From CAZAPZ01 sp964487285 (GTDB taxonomy: Bacteria; Campylobacterota_A; Desulfurellia; JAADFJ01): a stretch of DNA of 5,147 nt. A program made the translations under genes and the position numbers. The notes below the pieces were generated by a model. It did not search any database. It saw only the letters and a list, made by a program, of their open reading frames with translations, and had not been told where the DNA came from. Below, one piece after another: positions 1 through 5,147 of the stretch (the stretch's first letter is position 1; each line of letters begins with the position of its first letter). The DNA is taken from the NCBI GenBank assembly GCA_964487285.1, contig CAZAPZ010000106.1:1-5147 (forward strand). The letters run 5' to 3'.

Positions 1-15
1 TCTTTACTTCATACG

Positions 16-42
16 AAAAGAACAATCTCTAAAAACTTAGAG
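16..42 (-). terminator. Possible weak rho-independent terminator after hemY
   Basis: A 6-bp stem, CTCTAA/TTAGAG (42-37 with 32-27), closes a 4-nt loop. On the minus strand it is followed by ATTGTTCTTTT. It lies 33 nt after the hemY stop, the right place for an operon end. The stem has only two G-C pairs and the T run is interrupted, so termination efficiency would be low and this may be a chance hairpin. Confidence 0.35.
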
Positions 43-75
43 CTGCAGTGGTTTCATTGTAATTTGGTTTATCGA

Positions 76-1404
76 CTAAGCATTAGCGGCTGCTACACTA
101 AGCGCTGCTTTTTTACCTGCACTTACACAGTCGTTTAGCCCTATGCCTCTAAACGCGTTACCTATTATATATAAACCTTTGTATTTTTTTTCTTTTCTGT
201 TGATAGCTTTAATGATATCCTTGTGATTCATAAGATATTGCGGAATAGCCATCTTGTGATGAATCATTTCAACGACATCGGGAGTTTCCGTAAGATTCAT
301 CGTACGCTTAAGCTCCTCTATCGCAAGTTCAATCTTCTTTTCTTTACTGCCTTCAGTAGCGGTTTCCAATCTTGCTCCGCCAATAATTACCCTTATTAAA
401 CAATGATTTTCTCCTGCACGTGGAAAAATCGATGAATCCCACAAGACACCGATTGCCGATTTTGCACTTGAAAGAGAATAAAGATAGCCGAATCCGTCGA
501 GAAGAAGTCTTTTGTTGTAACCAAAGGCAGCAATATCAACCGAAGAATATTTAATCATAGATGAAACTGCAGAGGCTGCCGGATCCAACTGCTTAACAGC
601 TTTAGAAAAAGCATAGGCAGGGAGAGCGGATATTAGAAATTTAGATCTATATTCGCCATGATTGGTACTGATTACAAAACTTTTTTTATCTTTGGCGATT
701 GAGATAACCTCACAGTTTGTTTGAATCGTTATGCCTTTGGATATTCCGTTTATCATGCGGCTTAGACCTTCTTTGAAACTGGTAAGTTGTCCTCCGCCGA
801 AAGCTGCGGCATCGCTTGATTTTTTCATCTTAATCAACGCCTTAAAAAGTGATCCGTATTTTGCCTCAATCTCCTTTATTCTACCAAAAGCCGATTTTAC
901 GCTCATCGTATAAGGATCACCGGCGTAAATACCTGAAGCCATAGGACCAATCAGTTTATCTAAGGCCTCACTGCCGAATCGCCTTACGGTAAAGTCTGCC
1001 AGAGTTTCATCCTCTTTGCACGGCTTTACAAAAAATTCTCCCGCCAATCTTAATTTTCCTCTAACTGACAGAAGCGAAGATTTAATAAAAGCTAACGGAG
1101 AAAATGGCAGCTCTATGAGTTTGCCGTCAGAAAATATAAACCGTTTTTGGGCTTTCTTATTTGCCCTTAGAATTTCAGCATCAAAGCCTGATTTCTTTAT
1201 TAATTCAAGTGTATCCGGTTTATTATCTAAAAATCCGTTAGGACCTTCCTCCACAATAAAATTCGACACCTTTATAGTATGAGTTTTGCCGCCTATGCGA
1301 TTTGATTTTTCAAGCACAATAGGGTTCATTCCGTTTAGGGATAAAAATTTAGCAGCAGATAAGCCTGAAATACCGGCTCCCAGCACAATAACATCATTTA
1401 TCAT
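76..1404 (-). CDS. hemY: HemY-type porphyrinogen oxidase (protoporphyrinogen/coproporphyrinogen oxidase, FAD)
   Basis: This is an FAD flavoenzyme of the HemY/PPOX family (also named hemG or cgoX). Such enzymes remove six electrons from protoporphyrinogen IX or coproporphyrinogen III and release H2O2 when O2 is the acceptor. The 442-aa length is normal for the family. Visible features are the N-terminal Rossmann motif GAGISG at residues 9-14, the ribose-binding E32, R36 with GG at 38-39, EEGPNGF at 52-58, and the family block IGPMASGIYAGDP at 152-164. VLWDSSIFPR lies at 320-329, and the C-terminal FAD motif GNAFRGIGLNDCVSAG at 415-430. No signal peptide is seen. The ATG overlaps the end of hemH by 11 nt and has its own Shine-Dalgarno, GGAGAG, 5 nt upstream (1410-1415). 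It is the last gene of the operon. The family call is firm. Whether the substrate is the copro- or protoporphyrinogen cannot be read from the sequence; a neighbouring AhbD-like gene makes the copro form (CgoX) plausible. Confidence 0.95.
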   Translation of the reverse strand: MINDVIVLGAGISGLSAAKFLSLNGMNPIVLEKSNRIGGKTHTIKVSNFIVEEGPNGFLDNKPDTLELIKKSGFDAEILRANKKAQKRFIFSDGKLIELPFSPLAFIKSSLLSVRGKLRLAGEFFVKPCKEDETLADFTVRRFGSEALDKLIGPMASGIYAGDPYTMSVKSAFGRIKEIEAKYGSLFKALIKMKKSSDAAAFGGGQLTSFKEGLSRMINGISKGITIQTNCEVISIAKDKKSFVISTNHGEYRSKFLISALPAYAFSKAVKQLDPAASAVSSMIKYSSVDIAAFGYNKRLLLDGFGYLYSLSSAKSAIGVLWDSSIFPRAGENHCLIRVIIGGARLETATEGSKEKKIELAIEELKRTMNLTETPDVVEMIHHKMAIPQYLMNHKDIIKAINRKEKKYKGLYIIGNAFRGIGLNDCVSAGKKAALSVAAANA

Positions 1405-2323
1405 ACAGTCTCTCCAAAATTATATTTTTTATAAGCGAAACGAATCTGTCGTCGTCATTGATGCACTCAGATCGTATAAAATCGTGCATCCCCAACCCCT
1501 CCGCAAACTTTTTATATAATATGTCTATTTCATATAATGTTTCCGTATTATCAATTATGAAACTAATAGGAACTATCAAAACGGGTACATTTTTTGGTAA
1601 TTCTGCAATTGTTTCAAAAGTTGTAGGTGATATCCATTTAACAGGACCTAATTTTGATTGAAATGAAATGCGATATTTATGATTGTTAAAACGTTTCGCA
1701 ACCAAAGCTGCTGTTTCTTTTACTTGACTTATGTATGGATCATGAGTTGACTCATACAATTTTATAGGGAGACTATGAGCGGAAAACAGCAGAATGGTAT
1801 CATTTCTTTGAGGTTCGGGAATTCTAAGCAGGGCATTGCTGATGTATGATTGAATAATATCCAAATATCTGTTATCTTTGTAAAATGTGTTTAAGGGAAT
1901 AATTTCAGCTTTCAAATTTCTAAATACATCAAGCTCCGATGCTGTTGTAGTATATGAAAATTGGGGATAAAGTGATACAACAAAAATCTTATCGTAGCTT
2001 TTAAGCCTTTTGATCAATTTGGATATTTTAGGTTTTGTGTAGTTTAAGGCAAAAAAAATATCCATATCAAGTTGTTTTTGTAGTTTATCTGCAATAGAAG
2101 CGGCATAAATTTTGACTGGCGACTGCACCTGTTTAAATATTTTGTATGTCTGCCTTGCTCTCAGTGAAGTTATGATAGCTGCAAGAAGGAAGCGTGCTAT
2201 TTTGTTCAACGGCATAATTCTTTTGTCCGTAAACATACCAAATAAAAATTGAGAAATATCTGATATTTTTGCAATACCGCCTGTTGAAACAACTACAACC
2301 GTCGATTTTATTTTACAATCCAA
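1394..2323 (-). CDS. hemH: Ferrochelatase (HemH / coproporphyrin ferrochelatase CpfC candidate)
   Basis: Ferrochelatase inserts Fe2+ into proto- or coproporphyrin. The protein is about 309 aa, the compact bacterial size, with no C-terminal membrane extension or Fe-S cysteine cluster. An N-terminal beta-strand runs VVVVSTGG. The catalytic-histidine motif FSAHSLP follows, then SFQSKLGPVKWISP, then PISFIIDNTETLYEID, which contains the conserved metal-site glutamate, and a late CINDDDRF segment. There is no ATG before the first beta-strand. In-frame TTG codons lie at 2356, 33 nt upstream and inside hemE, and at 2323, 4 nt after the hemE stop. I prefer 2323: it leaves a short family-like N-terminus, avoids a 29-nt overlap, and numbers the catalytic histidine 183, as I recall it in Bacillus subtilis CpfC. 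The Shine-Dalgarno is weak, so translation is probably coupled to hemE. The gene overlaps hemY by 11 nt. The family call is strong, the start moderate, and porphyrin specificity is not determined. Confidence 0.93.
   Translation of the reverse strand: MDCKIKSTVVVVSTGGIAKISDISQFLFGMFTDKRIMPLNKIARFLLAAIITSLRARQTYKIFKQVQSPVKIYAASIADKLQKQLDMDIFFALNYTKPKISKLIKRLKSYDKIFVVSLYPQFSYTTTASELDVFRNLKAEIIPLNTFYKDNRYLDIIQSYISNALLRIPEPQRNDTILLFSAHSLPIKLYESTHDPYISQVKETAALVAKRFNNHKYRISFQSKLGPVKWISPTTFETIAELPKNVPVLIVPISFIIDNTETLYEIDILYKKFAEGLGMHDFIRSECINDDDRFVSLIKNIILERLYDK
1410..1415 (-). promoter_or_regulatory. Shine-Dalgarno of hemY inside hemH
   Basis: GGAGAG lies 5 nt upstream of the hemY ATG, within the 3' end of the hemH coding region. 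It supports the ATG at 1404 as the hemY start and allows independent initiation despite the 11-nt overlap. Confidence 0.7.
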
Positions 2324-2327
2324 ACTT

Positions 2328-3317
2328 TTATTTCTGATTGTGAGACCAATCCACAAATTTCTTTAATTTATCCTGATTCGTATCAGGTAATACGCCATGG
2401 CCAAAATTTATTATATACGGCTTATTTGAAAGTTTATCCATAAGCAGTTTTTGATTACTGCAGATCGTGTCAAAATCAGCTAACATAATAGCAGGGTCAA
2501 GGTTGCCTTGAACCGAGCCGTTAAATTCTTCTGCTAATTTTACAATATCTGTCCGCCAATCACAACTAATGCAGCTGGCCGGCAGCTCTTTTATAATATT
2601 TGAAAGATGACCTGATCCTCCTGCATAATAAATAAGCGGCACGAATCTTGTTATTTTCTCTGCAATTCTTTTAACGGAGGGAAATATCACCTCTTTGTAA
2701 ACAGCCTCCGACAATACTCCAACCCAGCTGTCACAAAGTTGAACCGCATCTACTCCGGCTCTTATTTGTATCAAAAGATAATCAATAACCAATTTTTCAA
2801 GATTATCAAGAGTTTTCATTGCTTTATTTTCATATATTAGTTTTCTGATCAATGCATATTGATCTTTGCTGCTAGAGCCGCTAAAATAACAGGCAAGCGT
2901 GAAGGGAGCGCCTGAAAATCCAAGCAGCGGCCTATCTTTCAGCTCTCCTTTTACATTGCTGATCGCCTGAGCAACAAAATCAAGCGGCTTTACAAATCCA
3001 TGAAACTCAAAAGTTCCTTCATAATCGACAGCAGGTTTCATATTTTTAGGAAATGACACATCCATTCCTGCTGCTTCAAGCGGAATAAGAATATCAGAAA
3101 ACAAAATAGCGGCATCGACATCAAGCTCTTTGACAGGCATCAACGTTATTTTGGCAGCAAGCTCGGGAGTATGGCATAAAGTTAAAAAATCATATTTTTC
3201 TTTGAGTTGTCTGTAGCCGCTTAATGCCCTTCCGGCCTGTCTCATAAACCAGATTGGCGTATAAGAAGCTTTTCGACCTTGGAGAATATCTAAAACCGCA
3301 AATCTATTGCGCAACAT
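2328..3317 (-). CDS. hemE: Uroporphyrinogen III decarboxylase
   Basis: HemE is a cytosolic, cofactor-free enzyme that decarboxylates the four acetate side chains of uroporphyrinogen III to give coproporphyrinogen III. At 329 aa it is slightly short for a family of about 340-365 aa, but it is complete. Visible motifs are PIWFMRQAGR at 21-30, with R26, Q27 and R30 lining the active site, and FSDIL at 73-77, whose D75 corresponds to the catalytic aspartate (Asp86 in the human enzyme). LLGFSGAPFTLACY at 131-144 ends in the active-site tyrosine Y144. QLCDSWVG lies at 193-200 and GHGVLPDTN at 306-314, with the conserved H307. The ATG overlaps the end of the radical SAM gene by 14 nt and has no strong Shine-Dalgarno, which suggests translational coupling. 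Presence of hemE means coproporphyrinogen III, not 12,18-didecarboxysiroheme, is the intermediate made by this operon. Confidence 0.97.
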   Translation of the reverse strand: MLRNRFAVLDILQGRKASYTPIWFMRQAGRALSGYRQLKEKYDFLTLCHTPELAAKITLMPVKELDVDAAILFSDILIPLEAAGMDVSFPKNMKPAVDYEGTFEFHGFVKPLDFVAQAISNVKGELKDRPLLGFSGAPFTLACYFSGSSSKDQYALIRKLIYENKAMKTLDNLEKLVIDYLLIQIRAGVDAVQLCDSWVGVLSEAVYKEVIFPSVKRIAEKITRFVPLIYYAGGSGHLSNIIKELPASCISCDWRTDIVKLAEEFNGSVQGNLDPAIMLADFDTICSNQKLLMDKLSNKPYIINFGHGVLPDTNQDKLKKFVDWSHNQK

Positions 3318-4380
3318 TATTTTGCTTTAAAGTTTTCTGAGGAATATAGTCGCAGTACGGTTCTTCTGCCATATAATCGCCATAAACCGCATCGGCTCTT
3401 GCTCTGCATCCGCCGCAAACATTCAAAAATTCACATTCGCCGCATTTACCTTTATAACTATCAAAATCGCGCATATCTTTAAAAATTTTGCTCTCTTCCC
3501 AAATTTCATGAAACGCTGTCTTGAAAACATTGCCGCCTGAACGCAAAAAATAGCTGCACGGTTTAACATCGCCGTTTGCCGTTATAAGCGCTATCAGCTG
3601 CCCTGCAAGACATCCTTTTGAACCTCCGGTAGAGAAGCTTAAATTTTTTCTTTGATACTTTTTCCCCTCTTTTACGGATCTCTGAAGTGCTATTCGGTAA
3701 TATTGAGGAGCGCATGTTGGACGCAAAAGAATATCATCGTCCTTGCTTTCAGTATCATAGTGCCAATTTAATATTTTTTCATATTCATGGGCTTTGATAA
3801 GCTCATTCATCAGCTCTTTACCTCTTCCGGTCGGAACAATTAGAAAAAGATACCACGCTGTTGCGCCAAGCGATTTGGCAAGTTTATAAACATCGGGAAT
3901 ATCATCTTTATTTCGTTCGGTAAAAGATGAATTGATTATAAAAGGTATATTATATTTTCTGAAAAGTTCAGCTGCATGTATTGTGCCGTTAAAAGCACCT
4001 TTCGCTCCTCTGAAATTATCATGGGTTTCAGCGTTTTTTCCGTCAAGCGATAAAGAAACAATTTTAATGCCTGAAGATTTTATATCACGACAGACTTTGT
4101 CATCGACAAGTATTCCGTTTGTAGCCATAGCCATGCGGAGACCCTTATCGGTTCCATATTTAGCAATGTCGAAAACATCTTTCCTTAAAAGCGGTTCGCC
4201 TCCCGTTAAAACTAAAACGGGATTATAATAAGCGGTAATCTCATTGATGAGCTTATAAGACCGTTTTAAAGTGAAGCTGTCTTTATGATACATATCAGCA
4301 GAGCATCTACAATGAACACATGAGAGATTACATCGTTCGGTAAGTTCCCATGCTATCCATTTAGGAATAAATTTCGTCAC
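3304..4380 (-). CDS. Radical SAM/SPASM protein, AhbD-like (heme b synthase candidate; AhbC/NirJ relatives)
   Basis: This 358-aa radical SAM enzyme carries an N-terminal CxxxCxxC motif (C17, C21, C24) for the SAM-binding [4Fe-4S] cluster. LTGGEPL at 58-64 is the SAM-amino-group motif. The C-terminal SPASM domain has cysteines at 257, 275, 313, 316, 322, 325 and 343, which would hold one or two auxiliary Fe-S clusters. The opening IAWELTERCNLSCVHC and PTCAPQYYR at 221-229 resemble the AhbC/AhbD/NirJ group acting on heme precursors. AhbD is known to decarboxylate Fe-coproporphyrin III to heme b, and AhbC removes acetate groups from didecarboxysiroheme. Position before hemE, hemH and hemY supports a heme role; AhbD-like is favoured because no siroheme-branch gene is present. 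The start is GTG, overlapping the upstream TAG by one base (TAGTG); the next in-frame Met (residue 30) would lose the cluster motif. A further Cys, C26, gives CX3CX2CXC. A SPASM maturase for a peptide is the main alternative, but no precursor peptide is evident. Confidence 0.85.
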   Translation of the reverse strand: MTKFIPKWIAWELTERCNLSCVHCRCSADMYHKDSFTLKRSYKLINEITAYYNPVLVLTGGEPLLRKDVFDIAKYGTDKGLRMAMATNGILVDDKVCRDIKSSGIKIVSLSLDGKNAETHDNFRGAKGAFNGTIHAAELFRKYNIPFIINSSFTERNKDDIPDVYKLAKSLGATAWYLFLIVPTGRGKELMNELIKAHEYEKILNWHYDTESKDDDILLRPTCAPQYYRIALQRSVKEGKKYQRKNLSFSTGGSKGCLAGQLIALITANGDVKPCSYFLRSGGNVFKTAFHEIWEESKIFKDMRDFDSYKGKCGECEFLNVCGGCRARADAVYGDYMAEEPYCDYIPQKTLKQNNVAQ

Positions 4381-4577
4381 TACTTTGTCAAATTAGTTTT
4401 ACAAGTTTTTATTCCGAATATAGAATATAATGGACATATACCTACAATACCGGTAATTAGCGGAATCAGTCCTATCCACCCCCATTCTGTTTTAGGTCCT
4501 ACAAAAACAAGTGCAATAAGAACAATACCTATAACAATTCTTATGCCTCTATCAATTCCTGCTTCGTTAACCTTCAT
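4380..4577 (-). CDS. DUF2892 (YgaP-type transmembrane domain) small membrane protein
   Basis: This is a 65-aa protein with two predicted membrane segments, roughly residues 12-27 and 32-55, joined by a very short turn. It ends in the family signature CPLYSIFGIKTC (C48 and C59), characteristic of the DUF2892 domain seen alone or fused to rhodanese in YgaP. The N-terminus, with an R-G-I-R-I pattern after a short polar stretch, also fits the family. Its biochemical role is unknown; the two cysteines could be redox- or sulfur-related, but that is speculation. The ATG is preceded by a perfect AGGAGG 5 nt upstream, making it the best-initiated gene in the operon. It starts 26 nt after tRNA-Glu, and its TAG shares one base with the GTG of the radical SAM gene, so it is the first protein gene of the heme operon. 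Confidence 0.85.
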   Translation of the reverse strand: MKVNEAGIDRGIRIVIGIVLIALVFVGPKTEWGWIGLIPLITGIVGICPLYSIFGIKTCKTNLTK

Positions 4578-4582
4578 GTAAA

Positions 4583-4588
4583 CCTCCT
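4583..4588 (-). promoter_or_regulatory. Shine-Dalgarno of the DUF2892 gene
   Basis: A perfect AGGAGG lies 5 nt before the ATG. It sits in the 26-nt gap after tRNA-Glu and is the only strong ribosome-binding site at the front of the heme operon. The genes immediately downstream have weak sites and likely depend on coupling. Confidence 0.85.
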
Positions 4589-4603
4589 ATAAATTAGTCC
4601 AAT

Positions 4604-4678
4604 TGGTAGCCCCATAGGGAATCGAACCCTAGTTTCCGGCGTGAGAGGCCAGCGTCCTAACCGCTAGACTATGGGGCC
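4604..4678 (-). tRNA. tRNA-Glu(CTC)
   Basis: The 75-nt gene folds into a full cloverleaf with encoded CCA. The acceptor GGCCCCA pairs with TGGGGCT and ends in discriminator A. The D stem is GTCT/GGAC, the anticodon stem CTGGC/GCCGG with loop CTCTCAC, and the T stem TAGGG/CCCTA with loop TTCGATT. The anticodon CTC reads GAG (Glu). U11-A24, U13-G22 and a 4-nt variable loop (no base 47) are known glutamate identity features and are present. The first acceptor pair is G1-U72, a wobble rather than the common G-C. It lies 1 nt after tRNA-Gln and 26 nt before the DUF2892 gene, with no terminator between. Glutamyl-tRNA is also the substrate of HemA in C5 tetrapyrrole synthesis. Confidence 0.96.
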
Positions 4679-4679
4679 T

Positions 4680-4753
4680 TGGTTGGGGAGAGAGGATTCG
4701 AACCTCTATAACAAGATTCAGAGTCTTGTGTCCTGCCGTTAGACGACCCCCCA
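4680..4753 (-). tRNA. tRNA-Gln(CTG)
   Basis: The 74-nt gene folds into a full cloverleaf with encoded CCA. The acceptor TGGGGGG pairs with CTCCCCA (one G-U) and ends in discriminator A. The D stem is GTCT/GGAC, the anticodon stem CAAGA/TCTTG with loop CTCTGAA, and the T stem AGAGG/CCTCT with loop TTCGAAT. The anticodon CTG reads CAG (Gln), and the weak U1-A72 first pair is a classic glutamine feature. It is the first gene after the promoter at 4770-4798 and is separated from tRNA-Glu by a single nucleotide, so the two must be cut from one precursor. It decodes only CAG, so a TTG-anticodon partner must exist elsewhere in the genome. Confidence 0.96.
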
Positions 4754-4769
4754 TTGGTTTCGCTTCTGT

Positions 4770-4798
4770 AAAATAATACTAAAACAGCACATTGTCAA
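4770..4798 (-). promoter_or_regulatory. Sigma70-type promoter for the tRNA pair and probably the heme operon
   Basis: A consensus -35 TTGACA (4798-4793) is followed by a 17-nt spacer and a -10-like TATTTT (4775-4770). Transcription would start near 4763, about 10 nt before the 5' end of tRNA-Gln, which is the usual geometry for a tRNA promoter. No other convincing promoter is visible before the DUF2892 gene. Confidence 0.75.
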
Positions 4799-4885
4799 GA
4801 TATAAATCAAATCGTTTTTAGAACCTTGCCGTTCAGTTCTCAGTTCGAAGTGCGGCACTCATGTCTGCAAAAGCGCTTCTTTTTG

Positions 4886-5080
4886 TCACTGCAAAGCATA
4901 TTTTTGCGGTATGACGGCATTAGACCATTCAATAGATTTCAGATAAGTATTTTCTATAATTTCCATAGCTATACTATTAGTATCAATCCGGTATTGCCCG
5001 AAGGGAAGGTCAATATTGGGCAATCTTCGAGGAATAAAAACTTTCGGACTAACTGGTTTGTTTCTACATTCTGACAACAC
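4886..5080 (-). CDS. Hypothetical small protein, unrecognised
   Basis: This open frame has 64 codons if begun at GTG 5080, or 63 from TTG 5077. I do not recognise the product. It is a soluble-looking, mixed-composition sequence with a proline-rich stretch (IPRRLPNIDLPFGQYR) and no membrane segment, cysteine cluster or signal peptide. The best evidence for translation is a perfect AGGAGG at 5094-5089, 8 nt before the GTG. However, an ATG in another frame (5082) lies at the more usual distance of 6 nt and opens a 37-codon frame ending at 4969, so the site may serve that frame instead. It stops 87 nt before the -35 box of the tRNA promoter, with no clear terminator between. It could be a genuine small gene, a decayed remnant, or chance. 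Confidence 0.35.
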   Translation of the reverse strand: MLSECRNKPVSPKVFIPRRLPNIDLPFGQYRIDTNSIAMEIIENTYLKSIEWSNAVIPQKYALQ

Positions 5081-5088
5081 ATAGCTTA

Positions 5089-5094
5089 CCTCCT
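5089..5094 (-). promoter_or_regulatory. Strong Shine-Dalgarno upstream of two overlapping small frames
   Basis: A perfect AGGAGG follows an A-rich run. It stands 6 nt before ATG 5082 (37-codon frame) and 8 nt before GTG 5080 (64-codon frame). Its quality suggests that something is translated here, but it does not decide which frame. A small GCTG/CAGC inverted repeat lies just upstream (5117-5101). Confidence 0.5.
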
Positions 5095-5147
5095 TTTTTT
5101 GCTGCCGAAAATACAGCAAATAATCTTTTATTGTGCAAGGTTAATTT

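Noticed and set aside
3932..4228. Plus-strand open frame of 98 codons antisense to the radical SAM gene
   Set aside because: It lies wholly inside a well-supported gene and its translation shows no recognisable family; it is best explained as the antisense of conserved coding sequence. The same applies to the shorter plus-strand frames within hemY and hemH.
3304..4380. Calling the radical SAM protein HemN
   Set aside because: Despite the CX3CX2CXC spacing it lacks the HemN N-terminal context and has a seven-cysteine SPASM C-terminus absent from HemN.
4773..4798. Alternative -10 TATTAT closer to the TTGACA box
   Set aside because: It matches the -10 consensus better, but the spacer would be 14 nt, too short for a normal sigma70 promoter; the 17-nt option was kept.
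4827..4857. Inverted repeat TGCCG/CGGCA with a 21-nt loop, plus a TCAGTTC direct repeat, between the small frame and the tRNA promoter
   Set aside because: The stem is only 5 bp, the loop is long, and no T run follows on either strand, so neither a terminator nor an operator can be supported.
4862..4884. AAAAG/CTTTT hairpin just after the small minus-strand frame, considered as a terminator
   Set aside because: The stem is 5 bp and almost all A-T, and no T tract extends beyond the stem itself.
4826..5074. Plus-strand open frame of about 82 codons antisense to the small minus-strand frame
   Set aside because: It starts at TTG without a convincing ribosome-binding site, has no recognisable features, and overlaps a minus-strand frame that does have a strong Shine-Dalgarno.

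Overview
The window is a compact heme-biosynthesis operon read on the minus strand. Two tRNA genes head it, and a poorly resolved small-ORF region lies further upstream. The DNA is visibly AT-rich, and the coding part is packed with start/stop overlaps. The gene set indicates a bacterium that makes heme: uroporphyrinogen decarboxylase (hemE), ferrochelatase (hemH), a HemY-type porphyrinogen oxidase, and a radical SAM/SPASM protein of the AhbC/AhbD/NirJ type. That last family is typical of anaerobic or facultatively anaerobic lineages, such as the former Deltaproteobacteria, Nitrospirota and methanogens. A Desulfobacterota- or Nitrospirota-like bacterium would fit, but the sequence alone does not fix the taxon.

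Layout in transcription order (right to left). 5147-4886 holds a short hypothetical ORF behind a very good Shine-Dalgarno; two overlapping frames could use it. 4885-4799 has no gene I can support. 4798-4770 is a clear sigma70-type promoter (TTGACA, 17 nt, TATTTT). It is followed by tRNA-Gln(CTG) at 4753-4680 and, after 1 nt, tRNA-Glu(CTC) at 4678-4604. Only 26 nt later, with no visible terminator, comes a 65-aa DUF2892 membrane protein (4577-4380). Next come the radical SAM protein (4380-3304), hemE (3317-2328), hemH (2323-1394, or from 2356) and hemY (1404-76). The last 75 nt contain a weak hairpin followed by a T-rich run on the minus strand, possibly the operon terminator.

How the genes may work together: HemE makes coproporphyrinogen III. 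In the coproporphyrin-dependent route, HemY (CgoX) oxidises it to coproporphyrin III, HemH (CpfC) inserts iron, and coproheme must then be decarboxylated to heme b. The usual enzyme for that step (ChdC/HemQ) is absent here, as are HemN and HemF of the classical route. An AhbD-like radical SAM protein, whose family catalyses Fe-coproporphyrin III to heme b in the siroheme-dependent route, sits in the operon instead. The operon could therefore encode a complete hybrid route from uroporphyrinogen III to heme. The tRNA-Glu just upstream, apparently on the same transcript, is of the type that supplies glutamyl-tRNA, the starting material of C5-pathway tetrapyrrole synthesis. Both ideas are inferences from gene content and spacing.
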